Shown here: one piece after another, positions 1-11,554 of the stretch
Layout: each line of letters starts with the position of its first letter
Numbering within the stretch: the stretch's first letter is position 1
DNA from: Streptomyces albireticuli
GTDB lineage: Bacteria > Actinomycetota > Actinomycetes > Streptomycetales > Streptomycetaceae
Assembly (NCBI RefSeq): GCF_021228125.1
Contig: NZ_JAJQQS010000011.1
Location: 124,001-188,000 of the forward strand
Direction: 5' to 3'
Length of the DNA: 64,000 nucleotides
Notes under the pieces: generated by a model
The model's input: the letters and a program-made list of their open reading frames with translations, nothing else
Database searches by the model: none
Told to the model about the DNA's origin: nothing
Program-made: the position numbers and the translations under genes

Positions 1-1358
1 TTGAAGAGCTCCAGCGCCATGGCCTTGGGCAGACCGCACTGGTGCAGCTTCAGCTGCGGACCGACGACGATGACGGAACGCGCGGAGTAGTCCACACGCT
101 TACCGAGCAGGTTCTGACGGAATCGACCCTGCTTACCCTTCAGCATGTCGCTGAGGGACTTCAGCGGACGGTTGCCGGGGCCCGTGACCGGGCGACCACG
201 ACGGCCGTTGTCGAAGAGGGCGTCGACCGCCTCCTGGAGCATCCGCTTCTCGTTGTTCACGATGATCTCGGGGGCACCGAGGTCGAGCAGACGCTTCAGA
301 CGGTTGTTGCGGTTGATCACACGGCGGTACAGGTCGTTCAGGTCGGAGGTCGCGAAGCGGCCACCGTCCAGCTGCACCATCGGACGCAGGTCCGGCGGGA
401 TCACGGGGATGCAGTCCAGCACCATGCCGCTGGGGCTGTTGCGGGTCTGCAGGAAGGCGGAGACGACCTTGAGGCGCTTGAGCGCACGGGTCTTCTTCTG
501 GCCCTTGCCGGTCCGGATGATCTCGCGGAGGCGCTCGGCCTCCTCGTCGAGGTCGAAGGACTCCAGGCGCTTCTGGAGCGCCGCGGCGCCCATCGCACCC
601 ATGAAGTAGGTGCCGAAGCGGTCGCGCAGCTCGCGGTAGAGCAGCTCGTCGCCCTCGAGGTCCTGGACCTTGAGGTTCTTGAAGCGGCTCCACACCTCGT
701 CGAGGCGGTCGATCTCGCGCTGCGCGCGGTCGCGCAGCTGCTTCATCTCACGCTCGGCGCCCTCGCGCACCTTGCGGCGCACATCGGCCTTGGCACCCTC
801 GGCCTCGAGCTCGGCCAGGTCGGACTCGAGCTTCTTGGCACGGGCCTCGAGGTCGGCGTCGCGGCGCTGCTCGATCTGCTGACGCTCGACGGAGACGTGC
901 GCCTCCAGCGAGGGCAGGTCGCGCGTGCGGCGCTCCTCGTCCACCCACGTGATCATGTAGGCGGCGAAGTAGATGACCTTCTCGAGGTCCTTCGGGGCGA
1001 GGTCGAGCAGGTAGCCCAGGCGCGACGGGACGCCCTTGAAGTACCAGATGTGGGTGACGGGAGCGGCGAGCTCGATGTGGCCCATCCGCTCACGGCGCAC
1101 CTTGGCGCGGGTGACCTCGACGCCACAGCGCTCACAGATGATGCCCTTGAAGCGGACACGCTTGTACTTGCCGCAGTAGCACTCCCAGTCCCGGGTCGGA
1201 CCGAAGATCTTCTCGCAGAAGAGTCCGTCCTTTTCGGGCTTCAGGGTGCGGTAGTTGATGGTCTCCGGCTTCTTGACCTCGCCGTGGGACCAGGTTCGGA
1301 TGTCGTCCGCGGTCGCCAGGCCGATCCGCAGCTCGTCGAAGAAGTTGACGTCGAGCAC
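1..1358 (-). CDS. rpoC: DNA-directed RNA polymerase subunit beta' (N-terminal part, runs off left edge)
   Basis: Largest subunit of RNA polymerase, forming the clamp and half of the active-site cleft with RpoB. About 452 of the usual ~1,300 residues are inside the window. The protein begins MLDVNFFDELRIGLATADDI and carries the N-terminal zinc site as Cys60, Cys62, Cys75 and Cys78 (CYC and CERC motifs). The visible part ends shortly after the NRPLKSLSDMLKGKQGRFRQ rudder/lid segment; the catalytic NADFDGD loop lies beyond the edge. The GTG start at 1358 is preceded by an AGAGGGA ribosome site. It lies 94 nt downstream of rpoB in the same direction, with a hairpin in the spacer. Confidence 0.98.
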   Translation of the reverse strand, partial: MLDVNFFDELRIGLATADDIRTWSHGEVKKPETINYRTLKPEKDGLFCEKIFGPTRDWECYCGKYKRVRFKGIICERCGVEVTRAKVRRERMGHIELAAPVTHIWYFKGVPSRLGYLLDLAPKDLEKVIYFAAYMITWVDEERRTRDLPSLEAHVSVERQQIEQRRDADLEARAKKLESDLAELEAEGAKADVRRKVREGAEREMKQLRDRAQREIDRLDEVWSRFKNLKVQDLEGDELLYRELRDRFGTYFMGAMGAAALQKRLESFDLDEEAERLREIIRTGKGQKKTRALKRLKVVSAFLQTRNSPSGMVLDCIPVIPPDLRPMVQLDGGRFATSDLNDLYRRVINRNNRLKRLLDLGAPEIIVNNEKRMLQEAVDALFDNGRRGRPVTGPGNRPLKSLSDMLKGKQGRFRQNLLGKRVDYSARSVIVVGPQLKLHQCGLPKAMALELF

Positions 1359-1416
1359 TGTTCGTCAATCCCTCTTTCAGGGTCGTGTCTTCATCATGGT
1401 CTGGGGGTCCGGGGAC

Positions 1417-1445
1417 GGCGGGGGCTCCGCTAGGGAGCCCCCGCC
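1417..1445 (-). promoter_or_regulatory. Hairpin in the rpoB-rpoC spacer
   Basis: Perfect 12-bp inverted repeat (GGCGGGGGCTCC / GGAGCCCCCGCC) with a 5-nt loop. There is no T-run, so it is more likely an RNA-processing or attenuation element modulating the beta to beta-prime ratio than a full terminator. Confidence 0.5.
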
Positions 1446-1452
1446 AGACCCG

Positions 1453-4935
<3,483 letters not shown>

Positions 4936-5474
4936 GAGGGGGTCCTTCCGAGGGCTCGGACTCACTACGCGCGTACCGGCCCCACTCCGTGCATACGAGA
5001 GAAATCCCAGCTCAGCGGGTTTCCATCAGCATGGCTCGACAGTGGGCATGCCCCTGGTGACGGGCAGGGAGCAGCTAACAGGCAGCGCAAAGGGTCAGTG
5101 TAGCCACTTGGCCCACTGATGTCCAGAGCGGATTTCCGGAGACCGGTGCGATACCAATCTCTCCCTCCGGGATCCTGTTGTTCCTCATGCCTGGAGCAAG
5201 GCTTCCCTCTTCGCCGTCGATCCATGCCTCGGCGGAGGATCGATGTGGCGACGCGTCCCTGAGAATTGCGCGCGGCGTGCCGTTCGTCAAGGCCCCTCGG
5301 CCTCCGGGCGCCTTCCGTGGCGCCCGAGCGGCTGCCCGACCGGCAGACACCGATGATCACCATACTCGCCCCTGGCCTCAGGGCAACAAGCCGTCGCGGG
5401 AACGCCCAAGGGCGACCACCCGCATGGGTGATCGCCCTTGATACGTGAAACAAGGAGTCAGGAGACTCCGTGGG
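4936..5474. promoter_or_regulatory. rplL-rpoB intergenic region (539 nt), likely rpoBC promoter
   Basis: No convincing gene is seen here. Streptomycetes typically have a separate rpoB promoter in this gap. It contains the strong hairpin at 5408-5439 just downstream of rplL and a long leader up to the rpoB start. Exact promoter boxes could not be assigned by eye. Confidence 0.5.
5408..5439 (-). terminator. Attenuator/terminator hairpin after rplL
   Basis: Inverted repeat AAGGGCGACCACCC / GGGTGATCGCCCTT with a 4-nt loop. On the minus strand the one non-Watson-Crick pair becomes a U-G wobble, giving a 14-bp stem. Its position 36 nt after rplL suggests partial termination between the ribosomal protein genes and rpoBC. 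Confidence 0.6.
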
Positions 5475-5861
5475 TCACTTGACCTCGACGGAGGCGCCGG
5501 CGCCCTTGAGGGCCTCGGCGGCCTTCTCCGCGGCGTCCTTCGCGACCTTCTCGAGGACCGGCTTCGGGGTGCCGTCGACGAGGTCCTTGGCCTCCTTCAG
5601 GCCCAGGGAGGTCAGCTCACGCACGACCTTGATGACCTGGATCTTCTTGTCACCGGCGGCGGTGAGGATGACGTCGAACTCGTCCTGCTCCTCGGCGGCG
5701 GCGGCCTCGCCACCGGCGACACCACCGGCCATGACGACCGGGGCGGCGGCAGCGGCGGTGACGTCGAACTTCTCCTCGAACGCCTTCACGAACGCGGCGA
5801 GGTCGATGAGGGTCATGTCCTCGAACTGCGCGAGCAGCTCGTCCTGGGTGAGCTTCGCCAT
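5475..5861 (-). CDS. rplL: 50S ribosomal protein L7/L12
   Basis: Stalk protein of the large ribosomal subunit, recruiting translational GTPases. It has 128 residues. The N-terminal dimerisation domain begins MAKLTQDELLAQFEDMTLID, followed by an Ala-rich hinge (VMAGGVAGGEAAAAEEQ) and the globular C-terminal domain (EFDVILTAAGDKKIQVIKVV, GLKEAKDLVDGTPKPV). The start at 5861 is set by a GGAAGGA ribosome site; an upstream in-frame codon adding MEGSPI is unlikely. It forms an operon with rplJ, 111 nt upstream. Confidence 0.97.
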   Translation of the reverse strand: MAKLTQDELLAQFEDMTLIDLAAFVKAFEEKFDVTAAAAAPVVMAGGVAGGEAAAAEEQDEFDVILTAAGDKKIQVIKVVRELTSLGLKEAKDLVDGTPKPVLEKVAKDAAEKAAEALKGAGASVEVK

Positions 5862-5972
5862 GATGGGCGATCCTTCCACTAATTCGGCAGGTGCCGGATG
5901 TACATTTCGGCGGGCGTACGTAGGGCCCGCTGCGACCGTGACGGGCGCGAGTGGTTCAGGCGTGAGCCCGAA

Positions 5973-6533
5973 TTACTCGGCAGCCTCGGCCTCGACGGGA
6001 GCCGGCGTACCGGCACCGCCCTGCTCGACCTTGTCGCGAAGCGCGTCCACGGTGCGGACCAGCTTCGAGGGCAGGGCCTGGAAGAGCGAGGCAGCCTGGG
6101 ACTGCTTGCCCTTCATGGCACCCGCCAGCTTGGCGAGCAGAACCTCGCGGGACTCGAGGTCCGCAAGCTTCTTGATCTCATCGGCGGACAGCGCCTTGCC
6201 ATCAAGGACACCGCCCTTGATGATCAGGTTGGGGTTGTCCTTGGCGAAGTCACGAAGACCCTTCGCCGACTCCACCGGGTCACCGGTGACGAAGGCAACA
6301 GCCGTCGGACCAGCGAAAAGCTCGTCCTCCAGCGTGATCCCGGCGTTGCCAGCCGCGATCTTGGTCAGCGTGTTCTTCACCACGGCGTACTGGGCGTTCT
6401 CACCGAGCGAACGACGCAGCGTCTTGAGCTGCGCCACGGTGAGACCGCGGTACTCGGTCAGCACGGCGGCGTTCGAGCTGCGGAACTTGTCCGTCAGCTC
6501 GGCAACCGCAGCAGACTTGTCGGGCCTCGCCAT
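5973..6533 (-). CDS. rplJ: 50S ribosomal protein L10
   Basis: L10 anchors L7/L12 dimers to 23S rRNA and autoregulates its own operon by binding the leader mRNA. It has 186 residues. The N-terminal RNA-binding part begins MARPDKSAAVAELTDKFRSS and is followed by VLTEYRGLTVAQLKTLRRSL and VVKNTLTKIAA. The Ala/Glu-rich tail (PAPVEAEAAE) is typical of actinobacteria. The start has a GGAAGGAGG ribosome site. A leader with an L10-type structure and attenuator lies immediately upstream. Confidence 0.97.
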   Translation of the reverse strand: MARPDKSAAVAELTDKFRSSNAAVLTEYRGLTVAQLKTLRRSLGENAQYAVVKNTLTKIAAGNAGITLEDELFAGPTAVAFVTGDPVESAKGLRDFAKDNPNLIIKGGVLDGKALSADEIKKLADLESREVLLAKLAGAMKGKQSQAASLFQALPSKLVRTVDALRDKVEQGGAGTPAPVEAEAAE

Positions 6534-6559
6534 GAGCCTCGGCCTCCTTCCGGGTGATT

Positions 6560-6720
6560 CGGACCGCTACGCGAAGGGACCTGGGCAAAACGAAACGCCC
6601 CGGCGCAGGCGCTCGGGGCGTGCACTCGACCATTCGGACCAGGGGTCCTCACGGGAGTTCATCCTCAAATCACCTGCGCAGGTCGCCCGCAGCTAGCGGA
6701 TCCTTCGGCCACCACACCTT
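6560..6720 (-). promoter_or_regulatory. Ribosomal protein L10 leader
   Basis: The transcribed leader upstream of rplJ contains paired segments around CTGCGGGCGACCTGCGCAGG followed by the attenuator at 6595-6621. Its position directly before rplJ-rplL matches the known L10(L12)4-binding leader that gives translational feedback. The assignment rests on position and visible stems; a covariance-model hit (Rfam L10 leader) would settle it. Confidence 0.55.
6595..6621 (-). terminator. Attenuator hairpin in the rplJ leader
   Basis: On the minus strand ACGCCCCG and CGGGGCGT form an 8-bp stem followed directly by TTCGTTTTG, resembling an intrinsic terminator ~60 nt before the rplJ start codon. It would allow premature termination coupled to L10 binding. 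Confidence 0.6.
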
Positions 6721-6979
6721 CTTGCGAAGGCACAGCAACGACCAGCGGTCTTTGGCTTCCGCATCAAGGTACGCGAACGGTTCGCCCGCAGGCAAATCGA
6801 CCCGGGGGAAGGAGACCGAGGCCACAGCGACGCCGGCCGCCGGGCCCGCGGCGCGGCCGCCGAAGGCTCCTGGACCGGGCCCCGCGCGCCGGGCCGCCCG
6901 GGGCCGGCCGCGGGCCCGTCCGGGCCCCGCGGGGCCGCACGAGGGCCGTACGGGCCCCGCCGCGGGCCCGTACGCGAAA
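6721..6979. other. GC-extreme spacer with GGGCCCG palindromes
   Basis: No credible gene. About 6,840-6,980 is a dense run of GGGCCCG/CGGGCCC and GGCCGGCC palindromes, just beyond the rplA terminator. The rplJ promoter is probably in the less GC-rich 6,721-6,830 part. Confidence 0.4.
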
Positions 6980-7016
6980 GGCCGGGCCCGCACCCCGGAA
7001 GGGTGCGGGCCCGGCC
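6980..7016 (-). terminator. Terminator after rplA
   Basis: Perfect 16-bp inverted repeat (GGCCGGGCCCGCACCC / GGGTGCGGGCCCGGCC) with a 5-nt loop, 60 nt downstream of the rplA stop. Very stable stem without a T-run, as is common in Streptomyces. Confidence 0.75.
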
Positions 7017-7075
7017 CACAACGTGTGTCACTCCCCGGCTACCGCCGGGAGGTGCGCCCTGCTACGAGACGTCGA

Positions 7076-7792
7076 TCAGACGGTCTCGTCCTCCACGAGG
7101 AGGTTGCGGGTGCGGTTGGAGTCCAGCGGGATGCTGGGGCCCATCGTCGTGGTCATGGTCGCCTTCTTGATGTAGCGACCCTTCGCGGCGGAGGGCTTGA
7201 GACGGGTGATCTCCTCCAGCGCCGCAGCGTAGTTCTCGACCAGCTTGGCCTCATCGAACGACACCTTGCCGATGATGAAGTGCAGGTTCGAGTGCTTGTC
7301 GACGCGGAACTCGATCTTGCCGCCCTTGATGTCCGTGACAGCCTTCGCCACGTCCGGGGTGACCGTACCGGTCTTCGGGTTCGGCATCAGACCACGCGGA
7401 CCGAGCACGCGGCCGAGGCGGCCGACCTTGCCCATGAGGTCCGGGGTGGCGACGACGGCGTCGAAGTCCAGACGGCCCTTCGCAACCTCGTCGATCAGTT
7501 CGTCGGAGCCGACGATGTCGGCGCCGGCGGCTTCCGCGGCCGCAGCACGGTCACCGGTCGCGAAGACCAGGACCCGGGCGGTCTTACCGGTGCCGTGCGG
7601 AAGGTTCACGGTGCCACGGACCATCTGGTCGGCCTTGCGCGGGTCGACGCCCAGACGCATGGCGACCTCGACGGTCGCGTCGAACTTGGTGGCGGAGGTG
7701 TCCTTCGCGAGACGGACGGCCTCGAGGGGGGCGTACAGGCGCTCCGCCTCGACCTTGGCGTCCGCAGCGCGGAGAGTCTTGCTGCGCTTCAC
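7076..7792 (-). CDS. rplA: 50S ribosomal protein L1
   Basis: Forms the mobile L1 stalk at the ribosomal E site and, in many bacteria, represses the L11-L1 mRNA. It has 238 residues, a normal length. Recognisable segments are MKRSKTLRAADAKVEAERLY, DATVEVAMRLGVDPRKADQM, the signature DLMGKVGRLGRVLGPRGLMP and PNPKTGTVTPDVAKAV. It is followed by a strong terminator and preceded by rplK with a 75-nt spacer, so rplK-rplA form one operon. Confidence 0.97.
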   Translation of the reverse strand: MKRSKTLRAADAKVEAERLYAPLEAVRLAKDTSATKFDATVEVAMRLGVDPRKADQMVRGTVNLPHGTGKTARVLVFATGDRAAAAEAAGADIVGSDELIDEVAKGRLDFDAVVATPDLMGKVGRLGRVLGPRGLMPNPKTGTVTPDVAKAVTDIKGGKIEFRVDKHSNLHFIIGKVSFDEAKLVENYAAALEEITRLKPSAAKGRYIKKATMTTTMGPSIPLDSNRTRNLLVEDETV

Positions 7793-7867
7793 TGCTTCTC
7801 CTCAGTGGTTATGGAGTCGTGGTGCGGACCAGCGCTGGCCCTTCCACGGATACTGCGAGGTGGCTGA

Positions 7868-8302
7868 TCAGCCCTCGACCGTGACACCCATGGAACGGGC
7901 GGTGCCGGCGATGATCTTCTCGGCGGCGTCGAGGTCGTTGGCGTTCAGGTCGGGCATCTTGGTGGTGGCGATGTCCCGGACCTGGTCGCGGGTGATCTTC
8001 GCGACCTTCTTGGTGTGGGGCTCGCCGGAGCCCTTCTCCACACCCGCGGCCTTGAGGATCAGCTTCGCGGCCGGCGGAGTCTTGGTGACGAAGGTGAAGG
8101 AACGGTCCTCGTAGACCGTGATCTCCACCGGCACGACCATGCCACGCTGCGACTCGGTCGCGGCGTTGTAGGCCTTGCAGAACTCCATGATGTTGACGCC
8201 GTGCTGGCCCAGCGCGGGGCCGACCGGCGGGGCCGGGTTGGCGGCACCGGCGCTGATCTGGAGCTTGATAAGCCCCGTGATCTTCTTCTTCTTGGGAGGC
8301 AT
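7868..8302 (-). CDS. rplK: 50S ribosomal protein L11
   Basis: L11 binds the GTPase-associated centre of 23S rRNA, the thiostrepton target. It has 144 residues. The N-terminal domain carries MPPKKKKITGLIKLQISAGA and the proline-rich NPAPPVGPALGQHGVNIMEF. The C-terminal RNA-binding domain ends in DLNANDLDAAEKIIAGTARS. No substitution is obvious in the Pro-rich thiopeptide contact region. First gene of the rplK-rplA operon. Confidence 0.97.
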   Translation of the reverse strand: MPPKKKKITGLIKLQISAGAANPAPPVGPALGQHGVNIMEFCKAYNAATESQRGMVVPVEITVYEDRSFTFVTKTPPAAKLILKAAGVEKGSGEPHTKKVAKITRDQVRDIATTKMPDLNANDLDAAEKIIAGTARSMGVTVEG

Positions 8303-8463
8303 TGCTCTCTCCGGGTCCTAGTGAGAGTTTTTTGCCCGCGCACAGTGCGCGCAGGCATACCGCACCACGATAACGGGTAACATGCTGCGGCCAAAAACCG
8401 AGCAGGTCAGACCGGCTGCGAGCAGCTGATCTGACCTGTTCGGAAGCGTTTGCCCAGAAGGAA
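8303..8463 (-). promoter_or_regulatory. nusG-rplK spacer with rplK leader
   Basis: The 161-nt gap holds the nusG-distal hairpin (8401-8440) and, closer to rplK, a second stem CCCGCGCACAGTGCGCG next to a T/A-run around 8328-8353. This is the position where L1-responsive rplK leaders occur. A promoter within the gap is likely but its boxes are not certain. Confidence 0.4.
8401..8440 (-). terminator. Terminator after nusG
   Basis: Stem AGCAGGTCAGA / TCTGACCTGTT with an inner GCTGC/GCAGC stem, starting 24 nt after the nusG stop. Likely at least partly terminates secE-nusG transcription. Confidence 0.6.
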
Positions 8464-9345
8464 CTAGTTCTTCTGGATCTGGTCGAAGCTGAGCTCGACC
8501 GGGGTCTCGCGACCGAAGATCTCGACGAGGCCCTTGACCTTCTTCGAGTCGGCGTTGATCTCGTTGATCGTCGCCTGGAGCGTCGCGAACGGGCCGTCCG
8601 TGACGGTGACCGAGTCGCCCACCTCGAAGTCCAGGACCTGGACCTCGACCTTGCGGGACGGAGCCGGCTTGCCCTCGGCCTCGGCGGCCTCGCGGGCGGC
8701 CTTCTCCTCGGCCTCCGGGGCGAGCATCTTGACGATCTCGTCCAGGGTCAGCGGGTACGGGTCGTAGGCGTTGCCGACGAAGCCGGTGACACCCGGGGTG
8801 TTGCGGACGACGCCCCAGGACTCGTTCGTCAGGTCCATGCGCACCAGGACGTAGCCCGGGAGCTTGTTCTGGCGGACGGTGCGGCGGTCGCCGTTCTTGA
8901 TCTGGACGACCTCTTCCTGCGGCACCTCGGCCTGGAAGATGTAGTCCTCGACGTTGAGCGAGACGGCGCGCTGCTCGAGGTTGGTCTTCACGCGGTTCTC
9001 GTAACCCGCGTAGGTGTGGATGACGTACCACTCGCCGGGCAGACCACGCAGCTCGTCGCGGAGCGCGGCGACCGGGTCGACCGGGGCCTGCTCCTCGGCG
9101 GGCTCCTCGCCGGCCTCGACCGCGGCGGCGGCCTCGGACTCGGCGTCGCCCTCGACGTGGATCGCGGCCTGCTCGGCCGGCTCGCCCATCGCGGCGTCCT
9201 CGGCGTCGAGCTCGTCGATGCCGTCGGCGTTCTCGACGATCTCCTGCGGGGTGTCGTCGCCCTCGACCTCGGCCGTAGCCGCGTCGACGTCGGCCTCTGC
9301 CGCCTCGACGGAGTCGACGGCGTCGTTCAGGTTCGGGTCAGACAC
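8464..9345 (-). CDS. nusG: Transcription termination/antitermination protein NusG
   Basis: Couples RNA polymerase to Rho or the ribosome. It has 293 residues, long for NusG (~180 in E. coli), because of a ~100-residue acidic Ala/Glu/Asp-rich N-terminal extension typical of streptomycetes. The NGN domain begins near residue 105 (GEWYVIHTYAGYENRVKTNL). The KOW domain near residue 240 contains FEVGDSVTVTDGPFATLQAT, and the protein ends VELSFDQIQKN. The GTG start at 9345 (VSDPNLNDAVDS) matches the usual N-terminus and has GGAAG upstream. It lies 80 nt downstream of secE. Confidence 0.96.
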   Translation of the reverse strand: MSDPNLNDAVDSVEAAEADVDAATAEVEGDDTPQEIVENADGIDELDAEDAAMGEPAEQAAIHVEGDAESEAAAAVEAGEEPAEEQAPVDPVAALRDELRGLPGEWYVIHTYAGYENRVKTNLEQRAVSLNVEDYIFQAEVPQEEVVQIKNGDRRTVRQNKLPGYVLVRMDLTNESWGVVRNTPGVTGFVGNAYDPYPLTLDEIVKMLAPEAEEKAAREAAEAEGKPAPSRKVEVQVLDFEVGDSVTVTDGPFATLQATINEINADSKKVKGLVEIFGRETPVELSFDQIQKN

Positions 9346-9425
9346 GTGGCTGCTTCTTCCTGGCTTCAAGGGGTGGAACGTGCGAAGGGGCGGCTCTCCT
9401 GGAAGCAGCCGCCCTACGCGCGGGT

Positions 9426-9716
9426 TCAGCCGAAGACGTACTTGACGGCGTTGGAGAACCCATAGTCAATCACGGTGACCAGACCAATGACGATGATGAC
9501 AAAGACGATCACCACGGTGGTGTAGGTCGAGAGCTGGCCGCGCGTGGGCCAGACGACCTTGCGGAGTTCGGCGACGATCTGACGGTAAAAGAGCGCGAGG
9601 CGGCCGAAGGGGCCCTTCTTCCCACGCTTCCCACCGCGGCGGCCCTTCTTGGTGGCCACCTCGTCCTCGGGACGACCGCTCTCAGGCGTCGCGGTGGAGC
9701 CAAGGGCTTCCGTCAC
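9426..9716 (-). CDS. secE: Preprotein translocase subunit SecE
   Basis: Small membrane subunit of the SecYEG channel. It has 96 residues: a basic cytoplasmic stretch (KKGRRGGKRGKKGPFGRLAL), the conserved amphipathic segment QIVAELRKVVWPTRGQLSTY, and one membrane helix (TVVIVFVIIVIGLVTVIDYG). GTG start at 9716. It stands between tRNA-Trp and nusG in the order common to streptomycetes; all are read in the same direction. Confidence 0.96.
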   Translation of the reverse strand: MTEALGSTATPESGRPEDEVATKKGRRGGKRGKKGPFGRLALFYRQIVAELRKVVWPTRGQLSTYTTVVIVFVIIVIGLVTVIDYGFSNAVKYVFG

Positions 9717-9825
9717 TACGTCCTCACCTGAATCCGGGTCGTGAGCCGTGCCGCGCCCGGTTGAGCCGCACGGCGGTGCATTTCATTACCTACGCAAGCA
9801 CGCAACCTGGTGATGATGCGTGTAG

Positions 9826-9898
9826 CAGGGCCGAAGGGACTTGAACCCCCAACCGCTGGTTTTGGAGACCAGTGCTCTACCAATTGAGCTACGACCCT
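9826..9898 (-). tRNA. tRNA-Trp (CCA)
   Basis: 73 nt without an encoded CCA end. Acceptor AGGGTCG pairs with CGGCCCT with one G-U pair and discriminator G. The anticodon loop is CTCCAAA (anticodon CCA), and the T-loop is GGGTTCAAGTCCC. It sits upstream of secE. Confidence 0.97.
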
Positions 9899-10173
9899 TT
9901 GTGGTTCCCTCAACGTACAGCATCCGGTCGTACGCACGCTGTGCGTCGATCGGATCGCCTGTGAGGGGCCAACGAGCCATGAGTGTACGTGTTCCGGCGG
10001 CCGTCGTCGAACAGCTTCGCCCGGGACACCCTGGGAAGGGCCCTCCGGCACCTCTTCCTCCCCCGCTTCTCCCCTGGTTCCTCCCTGGTTCCTCCCGCGC
10101 TTCCTCCCCTGCTTCGCCCGTCGCTTTCCGCGGGCGCGTGCCCCCTTCGGCCGCCGTCTGCGACGATGCGGGT

Positions 10174-11421
10174 ATGACCGCTGCGACCCCCTCCCAGCCC
10201 CCCGTACAGTCCCCCACCGAGCGCCGGGTCTCGGCCCGCGTCGGGGCGATCTCCGAGTCGGCGACGCTCGCCGTGGACGCCAAGGCCAAGGCTCTCAAGG
10301 CCGCCGGGCGCCCGGTGATCGGCTTCGGCGCCGGCGAGCCCGACTTCCCCACCCCCGGCTACATCGTCGAGGCCGCCGTGGAGGCCTGCCGCGACCCGCG
10401 CTTCCACCGCTACACCCCGGCCGGCGGGCTCCCCGAGCTGAAGAAGGCCATCGCCGAGAAGACCCTCCGCGACTCCGGCTACGAGGTCGACCCGGCCCAG
10501 ATCCTGGTGACCAACGGTGGCAAGCAGGCCATCTACGAGGCGTTCGCCGCGATCCTCGACCCGGGTGACGAGGTCATCGTCCCGGCCCCGTACTGGACCA
10601 CCTACCCCGAGTCGATCCGCCTCGCGGGCGGTGTCCCGGTGGAGGTCGTCGCCGACGAGACCACCGGCTACCGGGTCTCCGTCGAGCAGCTGGAGGCCGC
10701 GCGCACCGAGCGCACCAAGGTCGTCCTGTTCGTCTCCCCGTCCAACCCGACCGGCGCCGTCTACAGCGAGGCCGACGCCCTGGCCATCGGCCGCTGGGCC
10801 GCCGAGCACGGCCTGTGGGTGCTGACGGACGAGATCTACGAGCACCTGGTCTACGGCGACGCGAAGTTCACCTCGCTGCCCTCGCTCGTCCCCGAGCTGC
10901 GCGAGAAGTGCATCGTGGTCAACGGCGTCGCCAAGACGTACGCGATGACCGGCTGGCGCGTGGGCTGGCTGATCGCCCCCAAGGACGTGGTCAAGGCCGC
11001 GACCAACCTCCAGTCGCACGCCACGTCCAACGTGTCGAACGTCGCACAGATGGCCGCCCTGGCCGCCGTCTCCGGTGACCTGGACGCCGTCGCCGAGATG
11101 CGCGTCGCCTTCGACCGCCGCCGGCAGACCATCGTGCGGATGCTCAACGAGATCGACGGCGTGCTCTGCCCGGAGCCGGAGGGCGCGTTCTACGCCTACC
11201 CGTCCGTGAAGGCGCTGCTCGGCAAGGAGATCCGCGGGAAGCGTCCCGCCACCTCCGTCGAGCTGGCCGCGCTGATCCTCGACGAGGTCGAGGTCGCCGT
11301 CGTCCCGGGCGAGGCCTTCGGCACCCCGGGCTACCTGCGGCTCTCCTACGCCCTGGGTGACGAGGACCTGATCGAGGGCGTCTCCCGGATCCAGAAGCTG
11401 CTGGCGGAGGCCAAGGCGTAA
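10174..11421 (+). CDS. aspC: Pyridoxal phosphate-dependent aspartate aminotransferase (class I/II)
   Basis: Transfers the amino group between aspartate (or a related amino acid) and 2-oxoglutarate in the cytoplasm. It has 415 residues. The fold type I signature is complete: PVIGFGAGEPDFPTPGYIVE near residue 45, VSPSNPTGAVYS, the LTDEIYEHLVYGD aspartate that contacts PLP, and the Schiff-base lysine in NGVAKTYAMTGWRVGW. The ATG at 10174 begins MTAATPSQPPVQSPTERRVS; the ribosome site is weak. A terminator hairpin follows 20 nt after the stop. Substrate preference cannot be fixed by sequence, so the symbol denotes the family. Confidence 0.9.
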   Translation: MTAATPSQPPVQSPTERRVSARVGAISESATLAVDAKAKALKAAGRPVIGFGAGEPDFPTPGYIVEAAVEACRDPRFHRYTPAGGLPELKKAIAEKTLRDSGYEVDPAQILVTNGGKQAIYEAFAAILDPGDEVIVPAPYWTTYPESIRLAGGVPVEVVADETTGYRVSVEQLEAARTERTKVVLFVSPSNPTGAVYSEADALAIGRWAAEHGLWVLTDEIYEHLVYGDAKFTSLPSLVPELREKCIVVNGVAKTYAMTGWRVGWLIAPKDVVKAATNLQSHATSNVSNVAQMAALAAVSGDLDAVAEMRVAFDRRRQTIVRMLNEIDGVLCPEPEGAFYAYPSVKALLGKEIRGKRPATSVELAALILDEVEVAVVPGEAFGTPGYLRLSYALGDEDLIEGVSRIQKLLAEAKA

Positions 11422-11440
11422 CGCCTCCCCTCCCCCGCCC

Positions 11441-11470
11441 GCGGGCCCCCGGCTGTCGCCGGGGGCCCGC
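11441..11470 (+). terminator. Terminator after aspartate aminotransferase
   Basis: Perfect 13-bp stem GCGGGCCCCCGGC / GCCGGGGGCCCGC with loop TGTC. Confidence 0.75.
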
Positions 11471-11554
11471 ACGCCTTTTCGGCGCCGTGCCCGTTTCGGT
11501 GCCCGGTCGGGAAACTCCCTTCCGGTTGTCATGCTCGTACGGCAAGATCCTGGG

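Noticed and set aside
6554..7867. 437-codon frame on the plus strand over rplA and its downstream spacer
   Set aside because: Arg/Pro/Gly-rich shadow of rplA and of the GC-palindrome field.
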